From NCBI RefSeq assembly GCF_016429215.1, contig NZ_JAELUH010000062.1, positions 1 through 33,363 of the forward strand: a DNA stretch of 33,363 nucleotides, read 5' to 3'. Below are positions 8,287 through 16,045 of the stretch, one piece after another. This stretch comes from Herbaspirillum sp. ASV7 (GTDB lineage: Bacteria > Pseudomonadota > Gammaproteobacteria > Burkholderiales > Burkholderiaceae_D). The notes beneath the pieces were generated by a model that was not told the origin of the DNA, did not search any database, and saw nothing but the letters and a program-made list of their open reading frames with translations. Every line of letters begins with the position of its first letter. Within the stretch, counting starts at the first letter, position 1. Made by a program: the position numbers and the translations under genes.

Positions 8287-8305
8287 TCATCGGATTTTCC
8301 GATGA
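8287..8305. promoter_or_regulatory. Likely LysR operator (inverted repeat with T-N11-A core)
   Basis: TCATCGGA-TTT-TCCGATGA is a perfect 8-bp inverted repeat in the divergent intergenic region. It contains ATC-N9-GAT, which fits the T-N11-A pattern of LysR boxes. Its position at the start of the LysR gene suits autoregulation plus control of the transporter. Confidence 0.6.
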
Positions 8306-8393
8306 CAGTCAACGCGATCAAAGGGGTTCCCGATGGCCTTGGCTTTTCCTATCATCTGGACAAAGCCATCCTCCATCCTCTCCACTGCAGATC

Positions 8394-9407
8394 ATGAACC
8401 GCTTCCTACCCGACCGCTTCACCCAGCTGCTCATCGGCACCGTGCTGCTGGCCACCCTGTTCCCGGCCACCGGGGCTTTCGAACAATGCATGCACGTCGC
8501 CAGCAACGTCGCCATCTCGCTGCTGTTCTTCCTGCATGGCGCCAAGCTCTCGCGCGAGGCGGCGCTGTCGGGCCTGAAGCAGCCCCGCTTGCACCTGCTG
8601 ACGCTGGCCTCGACCTTCATCCTGTTCCCGCTGCTGGGCCTGGCCCTGAAGAGCGCCGCTCCCGGCCTGCTGACGCCGCAATTGTGGATGGGTGTGCTGT
8701 TCGTCTGTACGCTCTCCTCCACCGTGCAGTCGTCGATCGGCTTCACCTCGATTGCGCGCGGTAACGTACCGGCGGCCATCTGCGGCGCCACCGCGTCCAA
8801 CCTGCTGGGCATCCTGATCACGCCGCTCCTGGTGACGCTGCTGCTGCACCGTCATCATGAGGGCAATGGCCTGTCGCAGGTGCTCAGCATCCTGCTGCAA
8901 CTGCTGCTGCCCTTCGTGCTGGGCAATGTGCTGCGTCCCTGGATCGGCGCCTGGATCAATCGCCACAAGGTGATCGTCAACGTGGTCGATCGCGGCGGCA
9001 TCCTGCTCTCGGTCTATGCCGCCTTCAGCGCCGCCGTCGCACAGGGCATCTGGCACCTGTTCCCGCCGGCCCAGCTGGCCGTGCTGGTGCTGGTCAATGC
9101 GGTGCTGCTGGGCGCGGTCCTGCTCATCACCACCTATGGCGCCAGGGCGCTGAAGATGCCCCTGGGCGACGAGATCGTGCTGGTGTTCTGTGGCTCCAAG
9201 AAGTCGCTCGCCTCAGGCATCCCCATCGCCTCGGTGCTGTTTGCCGGCAGTGGCGCGGCCGTGGTACTGCTGCCCATCATGCTGTTCCACCAGATGCAGC
9301 TGATGCTGTGCGCGGTGCTGGCACGCCGCTACGCCGCCCGCAACGACCATGCCGATACCGATGCTCAGCCGCAGCAGCAGTCAGCGGCACTGGCCTCGGG
9401 ACGCTGA
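8394..9407 (+). CDS. Bile acid:sodium symporter family protein (YfeH/SBF-like)
   Basis: 337 residues from the ATG at 8394, with about ten hydrophobic helices and no cleavable signal. Family marks are the HGAKLSREA segment after helix 2, VCTLSSTVQSSIGFTS near residue 110, where the crossing helices of the ASBT fold place polar residues, and VFCGSKKSLASGIPIASVLF near residue 265. It is an inner-membrane carrier, probably for an organic anion; bile acid itself is unlikely for such an organism. The C-terminus is a polar Gln-rich tail. Expression is probably under the divergent LysR gene. Confidence 0.92.
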   Translation: MNRFLPDRFTQLLIGTVLLATLFPATGAFEQCMHVASNVAISLLFFLHGAKLSREAALSGLKQPRLHLLTLASTFILFPLLGLALKSAAPGLLTPQLWMGVLFVCTLSSTVQSSIGFTSIARGNVPAAICGATASNLLGILITPLLVTLLLHRHHEGNGLSQVLSILLQLLLPFVLGNVLRPWIGAWINRHKVIVNVVDRGGILLSVYAAFSAAVAQGIWHLFPPAQLAVLVLVNAVLLGAVLLITTYGARALKMPLGDEIVLVFCGSKKSLASGIPIASVLFAGSGAAVVLLPIMLFHQMQLMLCAVLARRYAARNDHADTDAQPQQQSAALASGR

Positions 9408-9432
9408 ACCGCTCCTCCTTCTTTTTCTCCTG

Positions 9433-9474
9433 GCGCGAGGGCTACTGACACCACGTTGTCAGTAGCCCTCGCGC
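9433..9474. terminator. Perfect 18-bp hairpin after the symporter gene
   Basis: GCGCGAGGGCTACTGACA (9433-9450), a 6-nt loop, then its exact complement (9457-9474). It stands 25 bp past the symporter stop and before the VOC gene. No T-run follows on the plus strand, so it may act as a processing or mRNA-stabilising stem rather than a true intrinsic terminator. Confidence 0.5.
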
Positions 9475-9537
9475 ATGATGCCGTCCATGCCACAGGGCAT
9501 GCCCCCTCCATCAACCCGAGAGAAAAGGAAGACCACC

Positions 9538-9909
9538 ATGCAAACCCAAGTCAACTGGTTCGAGATCGCCACCAAGGACCTGCAACGCGCCACCCGCTTC
9601 TATGAAAGCGTGTTCGCCACCACGCTGCGTCAGGAGACCATCTCCGAAGGCATGCCGATGGCCATCTTCATGCGCGACGACGGCCGGTCCTGCGGCTGCC
9701 TCACCGGGGGTGACTGGATCGAGCCCTCCACGCAAGGCACCCTGGTCTATCTGGATGCCGGCCCCTCCATCCAGGCGGTGCTGGACCGGGTTGAGGCGGC
9801 CGGTGGCAAGATCGCCATGGACCGCACCGAGCTGCCCAAGGATATCGGCTACATCGCCCATTTCATCGACAGCGAAGGTAATCGCGTGGCGCTGCATGCG
9901 ATGAACTGA
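9538..9909 (+). CDS. VOC (glyoxalase/bleomycin-resistance fold) family protein
   Basis: 123 residues from the ATG at 9538, with a purine-rich ribosome site (AAAAGGAAG) just before it; an upstream start at 9475 would run through the hairpin and is rejected. The opening VNWFEIATKDLQRATRFYESVF and the end DSEGNRVALHAMN are typical of single-unit VOC proteins such as the YdcJ/PhnB-like group. The fold often binds a metal ion, but the usual His/Glu ligands are only partly visible. The specific substrate is unknown. Confidence 0.9.
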   Translation: MQTQVNWFEIATKDLQRATRFYESVFATTLRQETISEGMPMAIFMRDDGRSCGCLTGGDWIEPSTQGTLVYLDAGPSIQAVLDRVEAAGGKIAMDRTELPKDIGYIAHFIDSEGNRVALHAMN

Positions 9910-10022
9910 CACGCTACCCACCCAGCGGCGGCGGCCATGCATTGCACAGCAGCATCAAAGTCTGTGGCGACCCCGCCGCATGCATGCCAGAATGGCGCGC
10001 ATCTTTTTCCTGCCAAGCTGCC

Positions 10023-10733
10023 ATGCGTCGAGCCGACCGCCTCTTCCAGATCACCCAGTACCTGCGCGGACGCCGCCTCACCACCGCACGCCAGCTGGCC
10101 CAGTGGCTGGCGGTGTCCGAGCGCACGGTCTACCGCGATATCCGCGACCTGTCGCTGTCGGGCGTGCCGGTCGATGGCGAGGCCGGCGTGGGCTATCGCA
10201 TCAAGCCGGGTTTCGACCTGCCGCCGCTGATGTTCAATGCCGATGAAATCGACGCCCTGGTGATCGGCATGCGCATGGTGCAGGCCTGGGGCGGTCCGCA
10301 ACTGGGCGGCTCGGCGGCATCTGCGCTGGCCAAGGTGGTGCTGGCACTGCCCAAGGAAAAACGTGATTTCGTCGAAGCCACGCCGCTGTTTGCACCGACC
10401 TTCGGGGATGACCGCGGACAGGGCGAACGACTGGAAGCCATCCGCCAGGCCATCGGCAGCCGCCACAAGCTGCTGCTGCATTATTGCGACGCCCAGCAGC
10501 GCGTCACCACGCGGGTGGTGTGGCCGCTGGCACTGGCCTTCTTCGGCGGCACCTGGTTGCTGGCCGCCTGGTGCGAGACGCGCGAGGATTTCCGCTCCTT
10601 CCGCCTGGACCGGGTACAGCAGATGAATGAAGAAGGGCACTACCCCGACCGCAACGGTCGCCGCCTGTCCGATTTCGTGCGCGCCATGCGTCGCCAGTCC
10701 GGCAAGCAGGCGCCGGCCCGCGACAGCGGCTGA
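10023..10733 (+). CDS. YafY-type HTH + WYL-domain transcriptional regulator
   Basis: 236 residues from the ATG at 10023. The DeoR-like HTH occupies residues 1-60 (RRADRLFQITQYLRGRRLTTARQLAQWLAVSERTVYRDIRDL). A WYL domain follows; its region reads VVWPLALAFFGGTWLLAAWCETREDFRSFRLDRV, with the WLLAAW stretch in place of the WYL triad and the RxFRLDR end conserved. WYL domains bind small ligands or nucleic acid. The gene is 113 bp downstream of the VOC gene on the same strand, a common pairing in which the regulator controls the VOC gene. Confidence 0.92.
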   Translation: MRRADRLFQITQYLRGRRLTTARQLAQWLAVSERTVYRDIRDLSLSGVPVDGEAGVGYRIKPGFDLPPLMFNADEIDALVIGMRMVQAWGGPQLGGSAASALAKVVLALPKEKRDFVEATPLFAPTFGDDRGQGERLEAIRQAIGSRHKLLLHYCDAQQRVTTRVVWPLALAFFGGTWLLAAWCETREDFRSFRLDRVQQMNEEGHYPDRNGRRLSDFVRAMRRQSGKQAPARDSG

Positions 10734-10834
10734 AGCCACACGCGAAAAGCGCATATCAAGCTGCGGATTGATTCGTTCGCAGCGGCCGGCGAAGGGTTTA
10801 GGCTCAGTTCGTCATCCACTCACGCCACTGCCCC

Positions 10835-11257
10835 ATGCGACCTGCCACTCCCGCGCGTGCCGCTGCCACGCCCCCTGCTCCCGCCGCCGTTTCGCTGGCC
10901 GACCGCTGTGTGCTGTGCGTGGGCGGCCTGACCGGCGCGCGCAATCACTACCGCGCCGAGATCGAGACGCGGGACGGCCGCTTCCTGCATCACGACGGTG
11001 GGCGCGAAGACAACCTGCACCGCCTCACGCCGATGCTGGCGGCGGCAGACATTGTCATCTGCGCTTCCGGCAACATCAGCCATAACGCCTACCACCTGGT
11101 CAAGAGCACCTGCAAGAAGCTGGGCAAGCCCTGCGTGCTGGTCAAGGGCACCGGCATAGCCTCCTTCCTGGATGGGCTGGGCAACCTGGCACAGGACGAC
11201 AGCGCCCACCACGGTCCTTCGGCGCGCGGCGACCGCGTGATCCGGCGCAACCGGTGA
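10835..11257 (+). CDS. DUF2325 domain-containing protein
   Basis: 140 residues. A Pro/Ala-rich leader (1-20) precedes the DUF2325 core: VLCVGGLTGARNHYRAEIE, FLHHDGGREDN, and ADIVICASGNISHNAYHLVKSTCKKLGKPCVLVKGTGIASFL. These small cytoplasmic proteins resemble a dinucleotide-binding half-domain, and their function is unknown. A GGREDN block and paired Cys residues near the end are conserved in the family. The gene is separate from the upstream WYL regulator by about 100 bp. Confidence 0.88.
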   Translation: MRPATPARAAATPPAPAAVSLADRCVLCVGGLTGARNHYRAEIETRDGRFLHHDGGREDNLHRLTPMLAAADIVICASGNISHNAYHLVKSTCKKLGKPCVLVKGTGIASFLDGLGNLAQDDSAHHGPSARGDRVIRRNR

Positions 11258-11284
11258 GCCCTCGGCAGCAAAAAAACATGCTGA

Positions 11285-11314
11285 TTGGAAAAATAAGCAA
11301 AAGCCCCCTACAAT
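11285..11314 (+). promoter_or_regulatory. Promoter of the exported protein gene at 11393
   Basis: TTGGAA (11285-11290) and TACAAT (11309-11314) are 18 bp apart in an AT-rich gap. Transcription would begin near 11321, leaving a leader of about 70 nt before the TTG start. Confidence 0.55.
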
Positions 11315-11392
11315 CGACTCTCTGGCCTGCATTGCCCGCAACACCTGGCCGCACCGACAACTTGCCTGCAAGGCAATCTCCTGGGAGTCCGC

Positions 11393-11905
11393 TTGAACAT
11401 CGCACGTCGCCTGGCCACGAGCCTGCAGGCGCTAGTACTGGCTGTTTCGGCCAGCGTCACACCGATCGCGCAAGCGGCCCCCCCGCAACCCCAACCCGGC
11501 TTCGGCATTGAGGTCGGCAACGCCTTGCTGTGCCTGAACCAGCTCAACAGCAAGTATTTCTTCGACTACCTCGTGGCTGCCTTCGGCCCGCCCTACAAGA
11601 CCGAGGGCGGAGCCTACTGGTTCAAGGCCACCAACATCACGTTGTGGGGCATGCAGGCCACCGATTTCCTGGTCAACGACAGCAGCAGCCAGGCCGACTT
11701 CATCGGTGCCTATTTCAAGACCACCCCGGTCAAGCTCACCGATGCCATCCGCGATGCGCTGGGTATCCGCTTCACGCCCGAGGATGATTCGGCCTATCCG
11801 ATGCGGCAATCGCAGGCGGGCAGCAAGGTCGTCTATAACGATACCAATGCCAAGATGTATTGTGCCAAGTCCAAGTACCTGGTGCCGGGGCCGGAGCAAC
11901 CCTGA
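11393..11905 (+). CDS. Exported protein of unknown function
   Basis: 170 residues starting with TTG at 11393, supported by GGGAG 6 nt upstream; no in-frame ATG fits. A Sec signal peptide covers residues 1-28 (charged MNIARR, hydrophobic core, AQA cleavage region). The mature part begins APPQPQPGFGIEVGNALLCLNQLNSKYFFDYL and has two conserved-looking Cys residues (CLNQ near residue 48 and MYCAKS near 158) that could form a disulfide. It is presumably periplasmic. I do not recognise the family. Confidence 0.75.
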   Translation: MNIARRLATSLQALVLAVSASVTPIAQAAPPQPQPGFGIEVGNALLCLNQLNSKYFFDYLVAAFGPPYKTEGGAYWFKATNITLWGMQATDFLVNDSSSQADFIGAYFKTTPVKLTDAIRDALGIRFTPEDDSAYPMRQSQAGSKVVYNDTNAKMYCAKSKYLVPGPEQP

Positions 11906-11930
11906 GCGGCGCCGCGCTTCCCCCCATGAA

Positions 11931-11961
11931 AAATGCCGTCCGGTTCGCACCGGACGGCATT
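11931..11961 (-). terminator. Intrinsic terminator of the degenerate GGDEF gene
   Basis: A perfect 12-bp stem (AATGCCGTCCGG with its complement, loop TTCGCA) lies 40 bp past the minus-strand stop at 12002. On the minus strand it is followed by a run of T (ATTTTTC), the classic intrinsic form. It also lies 26 bp after the plus-strand gene ending at 11905 and may work in both directions. Confidence 0.8.
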
Positions 11962-12001
11962 GTCGTTTCTGCCCGCGCCATTGCTGGCGCAGCTGCCAGG
12001 T

Positions 12002-12850
12002 TCAGGGCCGCGCCCCGGATTTCCTGAGGTCTTCCACGGTACGGATGCAATCCCGCCCGCCGGCCCGGGCCAGCTCCAGGGCCTGCTCCGACTCGCGCAG
12101 CACGGTATCGGGTTCATCGACCTGGCGCTGCGGCGTGACCGAGGAAATGCCGATGCTGATGGTCACCCGACCGGTCGGGCTGGCGCTGTGGGCGATGTCG
12201 AGCAGTTCGATGGACTTGCGGATGCGCTCGGCCACGATCAGGGCGCCTTCCAGCTTGGAGCCGGGCAGCAGGACCGCGATTTCCTGGGTGCCGAAACGCG
12301 AGAGCAGGTCTTCCGGACGCACGTTGGTATCGCGGATGGCGCTGCCCACGCGGCGCAGCACCTTGTCGCCGGCCATGCGGCCGTAGAGCTCGTTGTACTG
12401 GTCGAAACGGTCGATGTCGATCATGATGATCGCCAGCGACAGGTTGGTGCGGGCGGCGCGGTTGAATTCTTCCAGCAGGCCGCGCTCGAACTGGCGGCGA
12501 TTGGCCAGGCCCGTCAGGGCGTCTTCCAGGCCCACGCGGGCGAGCGTCTTTTCCATTTCCTCCAGGTGCTGGCGGGCATCGTCACGTTCCTCGACCAGTT
12601 GTACGCGCTGTTGCTGCAGGCTGACCAGGCTGGCTTCCAGCTCGGAAAGCGGGCGCAGCAACGAGCGCAGCAGCCCCCAGGAAAGCGCTGCCGCCAATAG
12701 CACCAGGACCACCGCCGTGATGACCAGGCTTTGCGGGGCGGCCCCGGCGGTGGTGCTGACAGCCTCCGCCGTCAGCACCACGGCGGTAATGAGCACGACC
12801 GCTGCGGTGGCCAGGGTCAGGCGAGCATGAAGTTTCTGTGACAGGGACAT
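12002..12850 (-). CDS. Membrane GGDEF-domain protein with degenerate active site
   Basis: 282 residues from the ATG at 12850. Two transmembrane segments (about residues 10-30 and 43-65) are followed by a coiled-coil linker (LEASLVSLQQQRVQLVEERDDARQHLEEMEKTLA). A GGDEF domain then begins with EDALTGLANRRQFERGL. The signature GG(D/E)EF is replaced by GTQEI in SRFGTQEIAVLLP, so the catalytic acidic residue and second Gly are missing. The inhibitory RxxD motif (RPED) is kept exactly five residues before it. The likely role is c-di-GMP binding or a regulatory pseudo-enzyme, not synthesis. This is inference from known GGDEF chemistry. Confidence 0.9.
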   Translation of the reverse strand: MSLSQKLHARLTLATAAVVLITAVVLTAEAVSTTAGAAPQSLVITAVVLVLLAAALSWGLLRSLLRPLSELEASLVSLQQQRVQLVEERDDARQHLEEMEKTLARVGLEDALTGLANRRQFERGLLEEFNRAARTNLSLAIIMIDIDRFDQYNELYGRMAGDKVLRRVGSAIRDTNVRPEDLLSRFGTQEIAVLLPGSKLEGALIVAERIRKSIELLDIAHSASPTGRVTISIGISSVTPQRQVDEPDTVLRESEQALELARAGGRDCIRTVEDLRKSGARP

Positions 12851-12931
12851 AGGCTGGAAACCGACTTTCCTTTGGCTAGATATTTCGGACGAGAGCAGGA
12901 AGAAACAGAGCAGCAGAGCAGCAGAGCAAAC

Positions 12932-12956
12932 GCCGGGCGCAACGATGACGCCCGGC
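12932..12956 (-). terminator. Possible terminator of the methyltransferase gene
   Basis: An 8-bp inverted repeat (GCCGGGCG with its complement, 9-nt loop) lies about 90 bp past the minus-strand stop at 13047. On the minus strand it is followed by a short T-rich stretch (GTTTGC), so termination is plausible but weak. Confidence 0.35.
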
Positions 12957-13046
12957 AATACCGGACACGCGAAATCCTACAGCCTCAAGCCCTGTGATGC
13001 AATGCACAGTTGCGCCGCCGGGCTCTGCCAGAGCCGTGCCCTGGGC

Positions 13047-14615
13047 TCAGGCCACTTGCAAGGCGCGCAGCAGGGGCAGGCGGGTACGGGCAAACAAATG
13101 GGCCTGGGTCGCCAACTCGGCCAGGTTCTCGGCCTCGCCTTCAAGCCGCACGCCCTCGCGCACCAGGCGCTTGCCCTGGGCGGCGATATGGCGCCAGACC
13201 AGGGCTGGCCAGGCATCGATGTCGTCGCCACAGTCCTGGCGGGCCAGCAGGAACAGCTGCTCGATGCGATCGACCCGTACCCCTCCGCCAGTGACGGGAC
13301 TGACCAGATGGCCGATATCGCCGGCCTCGGCCACCGGCAGCGGCAGTGCGGCACGCTGCAGCAAATAGGCGTTGAGCGCGCCGGTACGTCGCGCCACCTG
13401 GGCGCGCGCGGCGGCATCGGTCTCGGCCGGCAAGGGGGCGGCATGCCCGGTGCCGATCAGCATGAGCACCGAGTCGAGCACCTGCGACAGGTTCAGGTTG
13501 CGGTGCGCCAGCGAGGCGGCCAGGTCCACCAGGGTATGGGGCTGGTAGTCCGAGAGCGCCTGCAGGATGGGCTCGTAGATCAGGCGGTTGAGGGTGATCT
13601 CGGAGGCCACGTTCTGGATCGTCAACGGCACCTTGTCGGGCTCGGTGAGCAGCACCACGCTTTGCAGCGCCAGTGCCTGCACCCGCTGACGTTCGTCCAT
13701 GACTTGCGCGCCACGTACCCAATAGTCACGCCGGAATTGCTGGTTGACCATGAAATCGCGCACGCTCTGCTGTAACACCGGATCGCCGATCTCCTGCATC
13801 AGCTGGCGTTGCGCCGGCGTCAGGTTGGCCATGTCCAGGTGATCGGCATAGTGCGAGGAACAGGCGAACTGCAAGCCCGCCTGGGCCAGCTGGCGATGCA
13901 TGTCGGCAAAGGATTCGGCATGCCAGTCGCGATTGAAGTATTCGTGCGCCAGGTAGCTGTGGCTTTGCTGCTGCAGGAGCTTGAGGCGGTCGCGCATGAA
14001 CGGATTGGCCTGGGCATAGACCGGGTCGGCCTCGAACATGCGCGTGGCAAAGGCCAGCGCGGCATCGATGCGCGCAGCCGTGGGCAAGCCTTGTTCCTCG
14101 TTGCCGGCCTGCTGCGTGTGCTGCACCAGCAGGTCACGCAGGGGCATGAAGGCCGACCAGCCCGGCTGGGTGTTGTAACTGACGTAGAGCACGCCCCCCG
14201 GCTTGAGCTTGCGGTCGATGAAATCGAAGATGATGGCGCGGTTCTCCTGCGACACCCAGCTCCAGATGCCATGCAGGGCGATGAAATCGAAATCGGGCAG
14301 GTCGTCGCGGCGACAGAAGCGCGAGAAACTGGAGTCCTCCATCTGCGCATCGCTGCCGCTGGCGGCGGCCAGCTCCTGGGCGAAGGCCGCCTGGTGCGGA
14401 TTGAAATCGTTGCCCCACCAGCGCACCGTCGAGGCCGCCGCATGGAAGTTGGTCGACAGGCCCTGGCCGAAGCCCAGCTCGCAGGCGCTCTGCACCGTCG
14501 GCGCTTGCAGGCCGTGGAAGGCAAAGGCCAGCGGCAGGCGCGCCGGATTCATGCCCGGGTAGTAGCCGTAGGTGTAGGCGATATCGACGACGTAACCGTC
14601 ATTCCAGTTGTTCAA
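13047..14615 (-). CDS. Class I SAM methyltransferase with methyltransferase regulatory domain
   Basis: 522 residues using TTG at 14615, which has GGGAG 6 nt upstream; TTG at 14633 would add six residues. The SAM-binding region includes SACELGFGQGLSTNF near residue 50 (GxGxG), and the core has FDFIALHGIWSWVSQENR and PGGVLYVSYNTQPGW, as in methyltransferases of the PF10119-associated family. The C-terminal half (about residues 240-520) is the regulatory and winged-helix-like part with repeated Leu-rich helices. The substrate is unknown. It is encoded 39 bp downstream of the MazG-like gene on the same strand, so the two may be cotranscribed. Confidence 0.88.
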   Translation of the reverse strand: MNNWNDGYVVDIAYTYGYYPGMNPARLPLAFAFHGLQAPTVQSACELGFGQGLSTNFHAAASTVRWWGNDFNPHQAAFAQELAAASGSDAQMEDSSFSRFCRRDDLPDFDFIALHGIWSWVSQENRAIIFDFIDRKLKPGGVLYVSYNTQPGWSAFMPLRDLLVQHTQQAGNEEQGLPTAARIDAALAFATRMFEADPVYAQANPFMRDRLKLLQQQSHSYLAHEYFNRDWHAESFADMHRQLAQAGLQFACSSHYADHLDMANLTPAQRQLMQEIGDPVLQQSVRDFMVNQQFRRDYWVRGAQVMDERQRVQALALQSVVLLTEPDKVPLTIQNVASEITLNRLIYEPILQALSDYQPHTLVDLAASLAHRNLNLSQVLDSVLMLIGTGHAAPLPAETDAAARAQVARRTGALNAYLLQRAALPLPVAEAGDIGHLVSPVTGGGVRVDRIEQLFLLARQDCGDDIDAWPALVWRHIAAQGKRLVREGVRLEGEAENLAELATQAHLFARTRLPLLRALQVA

Positions 14616-14654
14616 GGCGGGCTCCCGCGACAAGGATGGGCGTTGGTTGAAATG

Positions 14655-15095
14655 TCAGTTCTTGCCGTCACTGCTGCCCTGCGCCTGTGCACTGGCCAGC
14701 GCGGTGTATTTGTGAGAATTGCCGCGCGCCAGTTCGACCGGATACTTGCGGCGATTCAACTCCATCTTCTCCAGCACGGCGCTGCGCAGGTCCACGCCGG
14801 TATGGTCGGCCAGCTGGATCAGGTAGACCAGCACATCGGCCATCTCGTGCCGGATACCCTCGCGGGCGGCGTCATCGAGTTCGGCATCGGCGCCGGTGGG
14901 CAGCCACTGGAAATGCTCCACCAGCTCGGCCACCTCCACCGACAGCGCCATGGCCAGGTTCTTGGGCGTGTGGAAACGCAGCCAGTCACGCTCGCTGGAG
15001 AAAGTGCGGATCAGGTCACGCAGTTCATGGAGATCGGAGGTGGAATCGGCAGCTGAATCAGCAGCGCAATCAGAGGCAGGATGAGAAGCAGTCAT
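14655..15095 (-). CDS. MazG-like nucleotide pyrophosphohydrolase (dCTP pyrophosphatase type)
   Basis: 146 residues. The all-alpha NTP pyrophosphohydrolase motif is clear: SVEVAELVEHFQWLP followed by IRHEMADVLVYLIQLAD, giving the EExxE...ExxD-type metal ligands of the RS21-C6/DCTPP1 branch. The N-terminus (about 20 residues) is Ala/Ser/Asp-rich and variable. It should hydrolyse non-canonical or excess dNTPs to the monophosphate and PPi in the cytoplasm. The ATG at 15095 is supported by GGAG-like text upstream. It leads a minus-strand pair with the methyltransferase. Confidence 0.9.
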   Translation of the reverse strand: MTASHPASDCAADSAADSTSDLHELRDLIRTFSSERDWLRFHTPKNLAMALSVEVAELVEHFQWLPTGADAELDDAAREGIRHEMADVLVYLIQLADHTGVDLRSAVLEKMELNRRKYPVELARGNSHKYTALASAQAQGSSDGKN

Positions 15096-15232
15096 GGCGA
15101 AGGAGCAGTGGATCTGGGTCTGTGGTCAGGTTCCCACTTTATCACCAACCCACACAGGGGCTGGAGACAAGCTTGATCTGGGACAGGTTTGAAATGCGAG
15201 GATTAGTGCACAATGTGGTGAACATCCGTGAC

Positions 15233-15850
15233 ATGATGACGACCATGATGACATTTCTGCGCTCCCCATTGAGTCTTCTCACGAGGCTTCCGCTGCTGCT
15301 GGCGCTATCGTTTGCGATGCTGCTGGGGGCCTGCGATCGCACGGTAGACAAGCAGCTGGCCGACTATGACGCCGCCCAAACCACCCTGGGCGTAACGCCC
15401 AAGCAATTCGCAGCCCGCTTCAACGAGCGGCTGCGCCTGGTGCTCACGGAAATGAATGTCGACGAGCCCGAGCACATGGCCCGTCTTTACATGCTCGATC
15501 CCGAGCGCCTGCATCCCGGCCAATACGAGTACGTGCTCGACACCAAGGTCGGCCCCGCCCAGACCACCCTCATCGGCACCCTCAACAAGAAGGGAGAGCT
15601 GCGCAACGTCGGCGTGATGCTGACCAACAAGACCCCGGGGGCACGCGAGGAATTCCTGGTCTGCGCGGTCAGCGCGGCACGCAGCTTCATCACCACCGGC
15701 CAGGACAAGCTCTTGCCGCTGGTCACGCGGCTCACCACGGTGGCGCTGGACAATCCCGGACAACGCATGACCGAAGTCGTGGCCGACCAAATGCTGTCGG
15801 TGGAACTGGTACCGCAAGGCGTGCTGTTCCAGGTACAGCCGCGACAGTAA
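15233..15850 (+). CDS. Lipoprotein of unknown function
   Basis: A lipoprotein signal ends in the lipobox LLGAC (Cys near residue 34 when starting at 15233). Several nearby ATGs (15194, 15233, 15248) are possible; the signal-peptide core begins after the ATG at 15248. The mature part contains FNERLRLVLTEMNVDEPEHM, GQYEYVLDTKVGPAQTTLIGTLNKKGELRNVGVMLTN and a C-terminal LSVELVPQGVLFQV. No family is recognised. It is probably anchored in the outer or inner membrane and faces the periplasm. It is divergent from the MazG-like gene. Confidence 0.75.
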   Translation: MMTTMMTFLRSPLSLLTRLPLLLALSFAMLLGACDRTVDKQLADYDAAQTTLGVTPKQFAARFNERLRLVLTEMNVDEPEHMARLYMLDPERLHPGQYEYVLDTKVGPAQTTLIGTLNKKGELRNVGVMLTNKTPGAREEFLVCAVSAARSFITTGQDKLLPLVTRLTTVALDNPGQRMTEVVADQMLSVELVPQGVLFQVQPRQ

Positions 15851-16045
15851 GCAGCCAGATATTTCCGCGCGTCATCGCGCGCAGCACGCTCGATTCGCCT
15901 TTGCTTCACCGATGTAGACATCCACGGCAAGCCGCAGGATGACTTGCCATTCGCACAGGTCGTGGCGACTCGAAAAACATTGCCATGACCTGATCACTGG
16001 GGGGCGGGGCCGGCATCACCGGTCCCAACAGACACGGGGGCTAGC

